From Lacimicrobium alkaliphilum (GTDB taxonomy: Bacteria > Pseudomonadota > Gammaproteobacteria > Enterobacterales > Alteromonadaceae), in NCBI RefSeq assembly GCF_001466725.1, contig NZ_CP013650.1, positions 3,720,001 to 3,784,000 on the forward strand: 64,000 nucleotides of DNA, given 5' to 3'. Position numbers and translations under genes: made by a program. Positions 26,435-35,215 of this stretch are shown piece after piece. The number at the start of each line of letters is the position of its first letter. The first letter of the stretch is position 1. The notes beneath the pieces are model-generated. The model saw nothing but the letters and a program-made list of their open reading frames with translations, was not told the DNA's origin and did not search any database.

Positions 26435-26872
26435 ATGAATAAATCCATCAGTATGCTGGCCGCTTTGATGCTGGCTACCACCGCACAAGTCTGGGCCGGA
26501 GAAGATAACGATTCCGGTGTTGCCAAAATCCAGCAGGAGTCCCGCCAGCTACTCGAGCAGATTAAAGACTATTCCGCCGAGCAAAAAGACAAGGCCATAG
26601 AAGAAACCGCTGATACGCTGGCCAAACTGGACAAGCACATTGATAAGCTTGAGCGCCGGCTGCAGAAGCAGTGGAGTGACCTGGATGACGCTACCCGTAA
26701 AGAGCGCCGTGAGGTCCTTGATAAGCTGCGTGAGCAACGGCTCAGGCTGGCCGAATGGTACGGCAGTATGAAAACCAGCTCAGACCCGGCCTGGGAAGAG
26801 ATGAAAGAAGGCTTTTCCGATGCCTATCAGCGGCTGACCGACGCCTGGGAAAAAGCCACAGAAAAATTTTAG
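26435..26872 (+). CDS. Periplasmic coiled-coil protein
   Basis: 145 residues: signal peptide 1-21 (ends VWAGE), then an almost continuous charged helix (about residues 30-115) rich in E, K, R, L and Q, consistent with a coiled coil (KLDKHIDKLERRLQKQW, REVLDKLREQRLRLAEW). It resembles small sll1863-type stress-response proteins, but I am not sure of the family. AGGAGAG precedes the ATG. A GC-rich hairpin (CCCCCGC at 26888-26894, GCGGGGG at 26909-26915) follows the stop. Confidence 0.75.
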   Translation: MNKSISMLAALMLATTAQVWAGEDNDSGVAKIQQESRQLLEQIKDYSAEQKDKAIEETADTLAKLDKHIDKLERRLQKQWSDLDDATRKERREVLDKLREQRLRLAEWYGSMKTSSDPAWEEMKEGFSDAYQRLTDAWEKATEKF

Positions 26873-27093
26873 CGCCGGTATTTTCTGCCCCCGCGTCCGA
26901 ATCTGCCTGCGGGGGTTGCCCATCAGCGGCAACCATAAACTGTATTACCTCATATTCAGGAAATGGCACCAAATCCTGCACTGCGCAAGGCCTGACGCCG
27001 CAATGATATAAGTAGTGCAAGGCTGGCTTTATTTCCGCTATCCCCCGCCGCTGGGTATACTGTCTGCCTCGCTTATTCAACCAGGACCTGCCC

Positions 27094-27570
27094 ATGCTTC
27101 AGAACGATATATTACGCCGCCTGCGTTTTGCCTTAAGTCTCGACAATCAGGCCACCATCGCTGTGTTTAAACTGGTGGACTATGAGCTTGAAGAAAACTA
27201 CCTGATGAGCATGATGCGCCGGGAAGAGGAGCCGGGCTTTACGCCCTGCCGCGATAAAATACTGGGACTTTTTCTGGATGGGTTAATCATCAAAAACCGG
27301 GGCCGGCAGGATGGAGTCACACCCCGCCCGCTTAAGGCAGGTGAAATCTTGAGCAATAACGATATATTGCGAAAAATCAAAATTGCCATGAATTATCAGC
27401 AGGAGGATATGCTGAATATCCTTCGCGCAGCGGACTTCCCCATTGGGAAAGCTGAATTGACGGCACTGTTCCGCAAGCCCGACCATCGCAGTTACCGGCC
27501 CTGTGGTGACCAGCTACTGCGTAACTTTTTGCAGGGGATGGTGAAGTTAAACCGGCCTGATGCAAAGTAG
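27094..27570 (+). CDS. DUF1456 family protein (YehS-like)
   Basis: 158 residues built of two copies of the same about 75-residue module, each starting NDILRRLRFALSL / NDILRKIKIAMNY and containing GFTPCRDKILGLFLDGLI / SYRPCGDQLLRNFLQGMV. This is the DUF1456 duplication known from E. coli YehS. Function unknown. AGGA lies 8 bases before the ATG. It marks the left edge of the region that turns AT-rich and holds the CBASS-like operon. Confidence 0.85.
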   Translation: MLQNDILRRLRFALSLDNQATIAVFKLVDYELEENYLMSMMRREEEPGFTPCRDKILGLFLDGLIIKNRGRQDGVTPRPLKAGEILSNNDILRKIKIAMNYQQEDMLNILRAADFPIGKAELTALFRKPDHRSYRPCGDQLLRNFLQGMVKLNRPDAK

Positions 27571-27694
27571 CCATGCTTGTTTGCTGCATAGCAACCCAAA
27601 GTGTGGCTGCCATGAGATTAAAATCAGGAATATAGCCGGAGCGAGACTGAGCCGCATGTAAAGATTGGCGGAAGTTTTGCACAATGCAAGACTT

Positions 27695-27742
27695 GACCCC
27701 TTGCCCCATTGTGACCCCTTGCCCCATTGCTTGCCCCATTGT
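27695..27742. repeat. Short tandem repeat (TTGCCCCATTG)
   Basis: Three copies of TTGCCCCATTG; the first two have the unit GACCCCTTGCCCCATTGT. Upstream, TTTTGCACAATGCAAGACTT forms an imperfect inverted repeat. It lies just inside the left edge of the AT-rich island and may be part of a REP-like element or an insertion scar. Confidence 0.7.
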
Positions 27743-27762
27743 TGAGCTGCCATATACACTGT

Positions 27763-27783
27763 AAATAAACACACTGTTTATTT
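27763..27783. promoter_or_regulatory. Palindromic operator candidate upstream of the island genes
   Basis: Perfect 8-bp arms AAATAAAC (27763-27770) and GTTTATTT (27776-27783) with a 5-base spacer, about 80 bases before the micro-ORF start. A weaker GTGTT ... AACAC pair follows at about 27814-27836. A repressor or phage-responsive site is possible; no regulator gene is adjacent. Confidence 0.4.
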
Positions 27784-27864
27784 GACCAGTTATTTTGTAG
27801 ATGTTACCTTGGTCTTGTGTTTATTTTTTGAACACACTTAATGTTCACAATGAGGGTTTTAAAA

Positions 27865-28014
27865 ATGGCAGTAAAACATACTCCAACAGGTGTTGTACAT
27901 TCTGGTTCAAAGGGCGGTCATACTGGGTGTGGTGTGGATACTAAGAAACACTCTAGTCATTGGGTTGAGTCACATCAAAAAATTACATGTGACAAAAATG
28001 GCTGTAAAAATTAA
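27865..28014 (+). CDS. 49-residue Cys/His-rich micro-protein
   Basis: A small open frame with a good ribosome site (TGAGGG, 9 bases before the ATG) encodes 49 residues: HTPTGVVHSGSKGGHTGCG near the start, then HSSHW and a C-terminal CDKNGCKN. It has three cysteines (22, 42, 47) and six histidines, which could hold one zinc ion. There is no signal peptide or membrane segment. I do not recognise a named family. It lies in the AT-rich island 346 bases ahead of the CD-NTase gene on the same strand, so it could be part of the defence cassette or an independent passenger. Confidence 0.6.
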   Translation: MAVKHTPTGVVHSGSKGGHTGCGVDTKKHSSHWVESHQKITCDKNGCKN

Positions 28015-28360
28015 CTCAGTGATACTTAACCTACTCTTAGGTTGCGGAGTAATACTTAGGAGTAGGCATACCGGTCAAAAAAGCTAAACACTTTAACTTG
28101 TGCCTTTTATTGAAACGTCACTGACCGCCTGCAATTGGCATCTTCCAGTCGGAACTGGCGAAGATCTGAAGAGAGCGAAAGCGGCCTGTCGGATGTATGC
28201 AAAATTCAAAACCTGAACCCATGCCTCCAAAAACAATTAACCGCTACGTGGGCCAAGTTGGTAGACAATCACAATTAAGGCTTGCTAGATAAACTGCTGG
28301 GGCGATAAGCACGGAAGAAAACGTCTAGTAAAGGATAACAGAATGAAGTAAGGAACAAAC
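28015..28360. other. Gene-free stretch before the CD-NTase
   Basis: No supported gene. It contains a small hairpin CCAGT/ACTGG (28145-28158) and a two-codon ATG AAG TAA overlapping the AAGGA site of the CD-NTase. The promoter of the CBASS-like genes may lie here. No tRNA or attachment site was recognised. Confidence 0.5.
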
Positions 28361-29356
28361 GTGCCAACATCGGTATTAGCAGCATTCAATTCTTTTCAAA
28401 AAGATACGGTCAATCTCAACCCTGATAGAACAAAAAATGCACGTTCAAGTCGAGACTGGTTGGCCAGCAAAATAAACGCCTTTACTGACTTTTTGCCCCT
28501 ATATAATGACAAGCACATTTACTTTGGTTCGTTTGCACGACGAACCAAAATACGGCCACTAGACGACATTGATATCATGATTTGTCTTATGGGTTACGGA
28601 TGCACTTATGATGAAGATGCTTTCGGAAGGATCACTATCAACGTGCCTGATTCCTGTGATGTCTATAAGAACTATCGCCATGCCGCGTCAAACACATTGA
28701 ATTCAATACGTATAGTCAACGAGTTCGTCCGAAAGTTATCTAGCATTGATCAGTACAAGTCAGCCATTATTAAGCGTAATCAGGAAGCTGCGGTACTGAA
28801 CTTAAAGTCATACGACTGGGCTTTTGACATCGTGCCTTGCTTTTTCACCTCTGAAGACTCGCTGAGTAGAACCTTCTACATCATTCCAGATGGCAATGGT
28901 CACTGGAAAAAAACTGACCCACGAAAAGATCGTGACAGAGTAAAAAAAATTAACACAACCTGCTCTGGCAACATGCTGAATGTGTTGAGGCTGGTCAAAT
29001 ATTGGCAACGTCGTCCTACCATGCCATCGATGGGGTCATATCTGCTTGAGTGCATGGTACTCAATCACTTCGAGAACAAAGGCACTTGTTCTCAATACCA
29101 AGACATGGAATTGGCTGGTGTGTTTGACGATATCGCTACACACATTTACTCAAACGTTCCAGACCCGAAGGGTATTCAGACAAACTTGAACGACAAACTT
29201 GCTTTCGAAGATCGTATCAAGATCTCTATTAAAGCAACTGCTGACGCAGTACTTGCAAGAGAGGCGAGAGCTTTAGAAAACGATGGTGATCACAGAGCAA
29301 GTATCAATAAGTGGCGACAAGTTTTTGGTGATGACTTTCCGGAGTACGGCTCATGA
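28361..29356 (+). CDS. CD-NTase-like nucleotidyltransferase (CBASS signal synthase)
   Basis: Nucleotidyltransferase of 331 residues with the CD-NTase/SMODS core: GSFARRT at 56-62, metal-binding D69 and D71 in DDIDIM, and a third carboxylate at D156 in FDIVPCF. Such enzymes make cyclic oligonucleotides when phage infection is sensed. The start is GTG with AAGGA 6 bases upstream. The stop overlaps the ATG of the next gene by four bases (ATGA, 29353-29356), so the S-4TM protein is translationally coupled. Base composition is visibly AT-richer than the flanking sugar genes, a sign of transfer. Nucleotide product unknown. Confidence 0.88.
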   Translation: MPTSVLAAFNSFQKDTVNLNPDRTKNARSSRDWLASKINAFTDFLPLYNDKHIYFGSFARRTKIRPLDDIDIMICLMGYGCTYDEDAFGRITINVPDSCDVYKNYRHAASNTLNSIRIVNEFVRKLSSIDQYKSAIIKRNQEAAVLNLKSYDWAFDIVPCFFTSEDSLSRTFYIIPDGNGHWKKTDPRKDRDRVKKINTTCSGNMLNVLRLVKYWQRRPTMPSMGSYLLECMVLNHFENKGTCSQYQDMELAGVFDDIATHIYSNVPDPKGIQTNLNDKLAFEDRIKISIKATADAVLAREARALENDGDHRASINKWRQVFGDDFPEYGS

Positions 29357-30297
29357 CTAATGACATTAATCGGAATCAAAATATAGAAAGATCTATCAAT
29401 ATGATCGCGGCATTTAGGCAGAAATACTCTGAAGTTAAGCGTTTGGGCTTCATTCAGGTTTTGATGTCTGTTTGGATTCCTATTTTCTTGGCGTTGCTCG
29501 CCTTAGCGCTGAAGAGTCAGATAATTACTGGAATGCTCGGAATTTCGCACCGGGATATAAGTGTATACGTTTCAATTTATTGCGTTTTTATAGCGCTAGC
29601 AGATTTGTTCCTATTCAACAGATTAATTGATTCTGGAAAAGAATTGGCAGCTAAGATTCAAGAACAATTTGATACTAGTGTTTTTGGTATGCCTTGGAAC
29701 ACAACACTGGCCGGAATCAAGCCAGATGACGAGATTATAAATAGCCTCAAGAATAAATTTTACAGAGTTAATAGTAACAAAAGAGAACATCTTACCAACT
29801 GGTACAACCCAAAGGTCGCTGACGTTGACAAAAATAAGGGCGTGCTGTTGTGTCAGAGAATGAACCTATATTGGGATAAAGCGATTCGCGAGACAGTTAA
29901 TGAACGTACTCTTATCTCACTGGTATGCTGGTGTACCTTTGTACTAGTAGTTGCTCTTATCCAAGATTTATCACTACAAACGTTTCTTCTAACAGCGGTT
30001 TGCCCATTAATACCCATCCTTATTTATTCGCTAAAACTTATCACAGATAACAGGAAGTCAATTACGACCCTAACGCGATTGAAAGAAGTGTTGGAGTCCA
30101 CATGGATGGATGCAACAAACCGACACCTCACCCTTGCGAAACTTCGAGAAGTGCAAAATGAAATCTATCAGCATAGGAAGACAAACCGGCCTATCTCTGA
30201 CAGATTCTATTGGAAGCGAAAGGATGATTTTGAAAACGATGCTCAATACAGCATCGAACAAATGATCGATGAGATAGAAGGGCACCAGACGGCCTAA
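29353..30297 (+). CDS. S-4TM family pore-forming CBASS effector
   Basis: 314 residues with four hydrophobic segments: about 33-54 (VLMSVWIPIFLALLALAL), about 70-90, about 190-207 and about 211-230. Between the two pairs is a soluble stretch of about 100 residues, and a cytoplasmic helical tail follows. This matches the S-4TM effectors found beside CD-NTases, thought to open the inner membrane after binding the cyclic nucleotide and kill the infected cell. It overlaps the CD-NTase gene by four bases. No E1/E2/JAB (Cap2/Cap3) or HORMA/TRIP13 genes are nearby, so this would be a minimal two-gene type I system. Confidence 0.85.
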   Translation: MTNDINRNQNIERSINMIAAFRQKYSEVKRLGFIQVLMSVWIPIFLALLALALKSQIITGMLGISHRDISVYVSIYCVFIALADLFLFNRLIDSGKELAAKIQEQFDTSVFGMPWNTTLAGIKPDDEIINSLKNKFYRVNSNKREHLTNWYNPKVADVDKNKGVLLCQRMNLYWDKAIRETVNERTLISLVCWCTFVLVVALIQDLSLQTFLLTAVCPLIPILIYSLKLITDNRKSITTLTRLKEVLESTWMDATNRHLTLAKLREVQNEIYQHRKTNRPISDRFYWKRKDDFENDAQYSIEQMIDEIEGHQTA

Positions 30298-30413
30298 TGG
30301 AGAGTGGTGCTCTTGCCCTACGTACAGGGACGTATTTACAGCGTGTCTGCGCTGGGCAACCCGGCGATGTCCCCGATAAGGTGTTTAGACATCCTCGGTC
30401 CTCTTTAATGGCG
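30298..30413. repeat. Repeat-like intergenic element at the right edge of the island
   Basis: 116 bases abutting the S-4TM stop and the stop of the next, opposite-strand gene. It contains CCCTACGTACAGGGACGTA, GTCTGCGCTGGGCAACCCG and further GC-rich text. The look is that of dispersed intergenic elements in Alteromonas/Shewanella relatives, but only one copy lies in this window. It could mark the insertion edge of the island. Confidence 0.4.
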
Positions 30414-31763
30414 CTACTCCGCACCGTCGATCATCTTATAAACCTGTTTAAGAAAGGGCGTGTACAGATCTTCGCGGTCGTACATATTAAGGTAGAACAG
30501 GGTGACCATCTGATGCTGTGGGTCAATCAGGTATTCGGTGCCCATCATGCCGCCCCAGGCGTAGGCTGAATTGGATATGGCCGCCACCGGCTTGCTGTTG
30601 TCGTTAAACAGCCGGAAGCCGAGGCCAAATTCAAAGCCTTCGCCGCCTGAGTTAGGTGTTGGCAGCCGGTTGATTTGCGTCATCCTTTCCACGGTTTCGG
30701 CTTTAAGAATGCGCTGGCCGTTATATTCGCCGCGGTTCAGCAGCATCAGGCAGAATTTGGCATAGTCAGTGATCGGGCCATTCAGGCCGATGGCCCCTTC
30801 TGCGTAGGTCTGCTGCTCGCTGACCGCGCCCTGGCTGTAATAATCCGGGCGCGGCTCTAATACCCCGTCCACCAGGCTATAGGCTTTGATAAATCGATTT
30901 TGTTTATCGGCGCTGAAATACCAGTCAGTATCCTTCATGCCCAGTGGCTCAAGCACGCTTTGCTTCACATACTGGCGCAGCGGCATGCCGGAGATACGCT
31001 CAATCAGGTAACCGAGCATATTGGTGCTGATATGGTAATCCCAGTCAGCACCCGGCTCGAAGCCCAGCGGATACTCTGCCAGTGCCTGCATTTCATCGCG
31101 CAGATAGGCGGCATGCATATCACCGCCGCCGGTGTGCTGTCCATGGGGAATAAAATCGGGTTCAGGTGCGCCGAAAAAGCCAATTGGCCGCGCATCTCCC
31201 TCAAGGTTCTGACTGCGCATCTCGCCTGCCAGCCTGGCACCGAGCCCGGAGGTATGGCTCATCAGATGCACAAAGGTCATGGGGGTACTCACCTTCTCGG
31301 TCAGATAATTGCCATCCTCATCTTTGCCCGTGACCAGGGTGTCGGGAATACCGGGGAAGTAGTCGGCAACGGGATCATCAATCGCCACCAGCCCTTGTTC
31401 AACCAGAGTCATAAAGGCCACCGTTACCACCGCTTTGGTCTGCGAGAACAACACGTAATAGTCATCCAGAGACGCCGGTATATTATTGTCCGGATCTTTC
31501 CAGCCGTGGGCGTTGGCATAGACCACCCTGCCGTCTTTAATCACCATCGCCGCCAGGCCGGGGGCTTTGTTGTGGTCGATATAGGATTGCAGTAAGGCGT
31601 CCATTTGTGGGTCGTGTACCACGCTCACCTCTGACAGATTGTCCTGAGCGTACTGGCTTTTTGCATGGGCGATACCGCCCTCCTCCGAGCGCTGTTGCGG
31701 CTGGCTGCAGGCCATCAGGGCCATGGCCATCAAGGCAGGCAAATACCAGTTTTTTCCGGTCAT
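30414..31763 (-). CDS. Lipoprotein serine hydrolase, beta-lactamase fold
   Basis: Class C beta-lactamase-like hydrolase of about 449 residues. I start it at the ATG of 31763, which has GGAG 8 bases upstream and gives a lipoprotein signal ending LMAC; a start at 31787 is less likely. The nucleophile motif is FSQTKA (SxxK), the tyrosine motif YHISTN (YxN), and a late YAWGGMMGTEY segment stands at the third box. It lies at the distal end of the arabinan minus-strand cluster, 103 bases after the GH43-ricin gene. It might be an esterase removing acyl groups from plant polysaccharide, but that is only contextual. Confidence 0.83.
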   Translation of the reverse strand: MTGKNWYLPALMAMALMACSQPQQRSEEGGIAHAKSQYAQDNLSEVSVVHDPQMDALLQSYIDHNKAPGLAAMVIKDGRVVYANAHGWKDPDNNIPASLDDYYVLFSQTKAVVTVAFMTLVEQGLVAIDDPVADYFPGIPDTLVTGKDEDGNYLTEKVSTPMTFVHLMSHTSGLGARLAGEMRSQNLEGDARPIGFFGAPEPDFIPHGQHTGGGDMHAAYLRDEMQALAEYPLGFEPGADWDYHISTNMLGYLIERISGMPLRQYVKQSVLEPLGMKDTDWYFSADKQNRFIKAYSLVDGVLEPRPDYYSQGAVSEQQTYAEGAIGLNGPITDYAKFCLMLLNRGEYNGQRILKAETVERMTQINRLPTPNSGGEGFEFGLGFRLFNDNSKPVAAISNSAYAWGGMMGTEYLIDPQHQMVTLFYLNMYDREDLYTPFLKQVYKMIDGAE

Positions 31764-31866
31764 AAGAACACTCCGTTTTATGTGCAACAGCTTAACTTAT
31801 CCTTAGCAGGCCAGAATAACCCCGGCATCTGGACAGCGCTTTTACGTTTTCTTACCTGCCTGCCCT

Positions 31867-33780
31867 TTAATTGGGTCGTCTCAGATGGAATATCTGGCAT
31901 TGATTACCCAGTTTGGGGCCCTGGGCAAAGTTAGTGCCTTCGGCCAGGCCGCAATTGGCCAGATCCATCACCTGCTTGCTGTAGCGGTTTTCCAGCAGCA
32001 TGCCGCCACCGTCGGCCGCCGTAAGCCGCCACTGAGCAGTCTTGGCATCGCAATCTGATAGTTGCAGGTTAGCGCCGGGTACGATGGCATCGTTTTCGCT
32101 GGCGATGCAGAGGTTATCCGCATGTTTGGGTTTGACCTGAAAATAGCCGGTATCGGTATGGGTAAATAGCCAGCGCTGATTATCCTGATATTGCCAGGCA
32201 GCCTGCTGAATATTGGCACCAATACTGTCACCCTCTGCCGCCGGAGTCTTACCGGACTGGCGGCTTAGCAGCACCACTTCACCCATGGGTTGTAAGCGCC
32301 AGTCCTGACAGGCGCTGTCAGCATTTTGCTGCAGAATGGCCTGATTGGCATTGGCAGAGCAACCGGCTACCGCCAGTGGTTTGCCGCTGGCACGGTTCAG
32401 AATGCGGGTATGACCGTCTTCGCCGGTTTCCAGCGCCCACTCCTGGCAGGCGTTATTGCGCCAGGCGGCCTGACGAATGCGGGCATTATCGGCCTCGCTG
32501 CACCGGGCCACCTCAAGAAACTTACTGTCATGCACATTAGCCAGGCGGTAGTAGCCCTCAGTGGTAGGATCCAGCACCCACTGGCCGTTATTAGCATTGC
32601 ACTGCGCCTGCACCGCCTTGTGATCTTCAGGGTTGGCGGCAATGGCCAGGCACAGGTCGCTGGTGCCGTTTACCAGTTGAAAGTGCTGCCCCTGTACACG
32701 GGTGATCAGCGGGCCATCTTCACCGGATGGCGGCTCAACCACCACGCCGGGGGTAACCGGCTTGCCGAATTCCGGCGTGCCATCATCGTTCCAGCTGAAT
32801 TTCTGTGCCCGCAATGAACGGGTAGCACTACAGCCATGCTCTACCGAGTCATTACCATGGTAAACCAGCCAGTCTTCACTGCCATCGGGGGAACCGAAAA
32901 AGCCGTTATGGCCGGGGCCGAATACGGTATCGGTGCGCTCAAACACCGGTTCGGGATATTTTTTCCAGTGTTCGCGGTTAAGGGGGTCATCCCCTACCAG
33001 CTCCATTAAGCCGAGCTTATAGTCCGGGGTATTGCAGTAGCTGGCCGAGTAGGTCATAAAAGTGCGGCCATTGCGCTGCAAAATCTCAGCCCCTTCGGTG
33101 ACCTTACGGCCACTGATTTCCCAGTCCAGTTCGGGGCGGGTGAGTATGGTATGGGGCGTGCCCGGCTTAAGGCTCCAGGGCGTATCCATTTCGGCGATAA
33201 TATTCAGTTGTTCATCGCCCTGCCACTGAGAATAAATCAGGTATAAACGGTCATTAAGCTCCAGATAATTGCCATCGATGTTCCATACATCCGGCATCGG
33301 CGCACCCTTATATTCATAGGGCCCCATGGGGTCGTCGCCGGCACTTTCCAGTACATTCAGATGCTGATAATCCAGCGTGCCGTCCTGACCTGATGTGTAC
33401 ATCATATACCAGCGGTAACCGTTGGGGCCTTTGAGGCGATGAAATTCAAACGCCCAGAAATTACAGCAACGTTCAGGGTCGGTATCTGACCATACATTGA
33501 CCGGTGTGGCATCGGCCAGCCCCGACAGGGTCGGAGACTTACGCATCACCAGTTCCGAGGTCCAGGTGGTGGTGGTCAGGTAATAATTACCGTCCCAGTA
33601 TTCCAGCCAGGGATCGGCCCCGTTAGGAAACAGCGGATTGGTGAAGGTGCCTTTTTTCTGGCTCTGGTCTGGCTGTTCCGCCTGACTCTGCTCTGTTACT
33701 GACTGACTGGCGCAGCCGCCGAGATTCAGTATCAGTAACAGGCCAGCGGCCAGGGAAGAAGTGGATTTAACGGCGCTCAT
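31867..33780 (-). CDS. GH43 hydrolase with C-terminal ricin-type lectin domains, lipoprotein
   Basis: About 637 residues. I start at the ATG of 33780 because it gives a lipoprotein signal (LNLGGC) and has a purine-rich site upstream; the longer start at 33831 would overlap galM. The GH43 domain (roughly first 370 residues) shows NGADPWLEYWDG, WAFEFHR and VTEGAEIL. The rest carries at least five QxW-type ricin repeats (for example CQEWAL, CQDWRL, NQRWLF, TAQWRL), about two beta-trefoils (CBM13). It is probably anchored in the envelope, binding and debranching arabinose-rich glycans. It is 40 bases after galM in the same direction. Confidence 0.88.
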   Translation of the reverse strand: MSAVKSTSSLAAGLLLILNLGGCASQSVTEQSQAEQPDQSQKKGTFTNPLFPNGADPWLEYWDGNYYLTTTTWTSELVMRKSPTLSGLADATPVNVWSDTDPERCCNFWAFEFHRLKGPNGYRWYMMYTSGQDGTLDYQHLNVLESAGDDPMGPYEYKGAPMPDVWNIDGNYLELNDRLYLIYSQWQGDEQLNIIAEMDTPWSLKPGTPHTILTRPELDWEISGRKVTEGAEILQRNGRTFMTYSASYCNTPDYKLGLMELVGDDPLNREHWKKYPEPVFERTDTVFGPGHNGFFGSPDGSEDWLVYHGNDSVEHGCSATRSLRAQKFSWNDDGTPEFGKPVTPGVVVEPPSGEDGPLITRVQGQHFQLVNGTSDLCLAIAANPEDHKAVQAQCNANNGQWVLDPTTEGYYRLANVHDSKFLEVARCSEADNARIRQAAWRNNACQEWALETGEDGHTRILNRASGKPLAVAGCSANANQAILQQNADSACQDWRLQPMGEVVLLSRQSGKTPAAEGDSIGANIQQAAWQYQDNQRWLFTHTDTGYFQVKPKHADNLCIASENDAIVPGANLQLSDCDAKTAQWRLTAADGGGMLLENRYSKQVMDLANCGLAEGTNFAQGPKLGNQCQIFHLRRPN

Positions 33781-33820
33781 AATCAATTCTCTTTTGCATG
33801 GGTTGCAGGCGATTTTCATT

Positions 33821-35098
33821 TCAGCTGTCACTGCGAGTCAGAAAGCGATAAATAATCCGGGTACGGTATGTTTCACCGGGGTTGAGCCGGGTTGAAGGAA
33901 ACATGGCCTGATTCGGCGAATCCGGGAAATGCTGTGGCTCAAGGCAAAAGCCGCTGCGGTGCTGATAGGTTGTGCCTTTACCGGTCAGGCTGCCATCCAG
34001 GAAATTACCGGAATAGAACTGCACGCCAGGCTCTTCGCTGGCCACCTCAAGCACCCGGCCACTGACGGGCTCTTCGACTCTGGCAGCGAGGCGCAGTTTG
34101 CCGTCGCCTTCGCGGTCCAGTACATAGTTGTGATCGTAGCCCTGACCCCTTTGCAATTGCTCATGGTCTTCGTTAATGCGCTCGCCCATTGGCGTCGGCT
34201 CGCGAAAATCGAAAGGGGTATTGCTGATGTCTGCTATCTCTCCGGTGGGTATCAACCCTTCGTCGACAGGTGTATAGGCGTCAGCAGGGATCATTAACTC
34301 ATGGCCGAGAATATCGCCGCTGCCGGCCAGGTTAAAGTAACTGTGCTGGGTCATATTCACGATGGTGGGCTTGTCGGTTGTCGCTTCAAAGCGCATATCC
34401 AGCTCATCATTGTTGCTGAGCTCATACACCACTTTAACCTCGAGCCGCCCGGGGTAGCCCTGATCGCCGTCTTCGCTGACCAGAGCCAGTTCAACACCGG
34501 CGCTGCTGTCGGTTTTAAAGGGGGTCATCTGCCAGTTGCGCTTGTCAAAGCCCTGTACGCCGCCGTGCAGATGGTTTTCGCCGTCATTGGTATCAAGTTG
34601 ATAAACCCTACCGTCAAGCTCAAAACGCCCTTTATTGATACGGTTGCCGTAACGGCCAATCAGGGCACCGAAATAGGGGTTAGACTGCACATACTCCTCT
34701 AAACTGTCGAGACCGAGCACGATATCGCCCATTTGCCCTTGTGCATCGGGAGTGAGCAGACGGGTAATGATGCCGCCGTAGCTGATTACGTCCATTTCGA
34801 TACCATTGCTGTTTCGCAATGTCACCTGGGTGACCTTTTCACCGGATGATAAGGTGCCATAATCCTGACTGGAAAAAGAAGGCTGGGACGACATAGAGGT
34901 TTCCTTTTCTGCTTGTGGCTGAGACGCCGACTGGGATTGAGGGCCTTCACTACAGGCACTGAGGCCGAAGAGTAACGTAACGCAGGCCGCCAGAGTAGCA
35001 AACTGCCGGCTGAAACTGCCACCGGAACGATTAAAGCCACGGCGTGCACCGGAGCAGGTTGATAGATATAGGAGCATGACTTTACCTGTTGGCAACAA
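33821..35098 (-). CDS. galM: Aldose 1-epimerase (mutarotase), lipoprotein-type
   Basis: Aldose 1-epimerase, interconverting alpha and beta anomers of released sugar. Catalytic signs: NGIEMDVISYGGIITRL, GRYGNRI, NMTQHSYFNLAG with the histidine, YDHNYVLD, and the C-terminal FCLEPQHFPDSPN with the catalytic glutamate. The N-terminal extension holds a lipoprotein signal (LLFGLSACS), so it acts outside the inner membrane. Start is either 35098 or the ATG at 35077 (MLLYLS). A weak arabinose-type operator lies just upstream at 35109-35129. It is followed by the GH43-ricin gene; mutarotation would prepare arabinose for uptake or isomerisation. Confidence 0.9.
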   Translation of the reverse strand: MLPTGKVMLLYLSTCSGARRGFNRSGGSFSRQFATLAACVTLLFGLSACSEGPQSQSASQPQAEKETSMSSQPSFSSQDYGTLSSGEKVTQVTLRNSNGIEMDVISYGGIITRLLTPDAQGQMGDIVLGLDSLEEYVQSNPYFGALIGRYGNRINKGRFELDGRVYQLDTNDGENHLHGGVQGFDKRNWQMTPFKTDSSAGVELALVSEDGDQGYPGRLEVKVVYELSNNDELDMRFEATTDKPTIVNMTQHSYFNLAGSGDILGHELMIPADAYTPVDEGLIPTGEIADISNTPFDFREPTPMGERINEDHEQLQRGQGYDHNYVLDREGDGKLRLAARVEEPVSGRVLEVASEEPGVQFYSGNFLDGSLTGKGTTYQHRSGFCLEPQHFPDSPNQAMFPSTRLNPGETYRTRIIYRFLTRSDS

Positions 35099-35108
35099 AT
35101 TTTATACT

Positions 35109-35129
35109 TTTATATTACAAATAAGGGTG
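35109..35129. promoter_or_regulatory. Weak arabinose-regulon operator upstream of galM
   Basis: On the minus strand TTG is followed by TAATATAAA, close to the TATTATAAT half-site; the other arm does not match. Kept because of its position directly before the galM start. Confidence 0.3.
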
Positions 35130-35215
35130 AATATGCAAGTTTTGTCGCAGATAATTTTAGCGGATCGCTCAGCGGCAGCTTTGACAAAGAATCTGCTATA
35201 GTCTTGAGCACCGTA

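Noticed and set aside
27377..27772. Minus-strand open frame with MGQG repeats
   Set aside because: The repeats only reflect the short DNA repeat TTGCCCCATTG, and its 3' half is antisense to DUF1456. No ribosome site.
27755..27790. Possible LexA box ahead of the island
   Set aside because: CTGT occurs twice but without the ACAG partner at the right distance; the better structure is the AAATAAAC/GTTTATTT palindrome.
27890..28087. 65-codon plus-strand frame overlapping the micro-ORF
   Set aside because: Poor start and no ribosome site; the frame starting at 27865 has TGAGGG and Cys/His-rich content.
30297..30569. 90-codon plus-strand frame after the S-4TM gene
   Set aside because: Begins in a repeat-like stretch and runs antisense through the end of the serine hydrolase gene.
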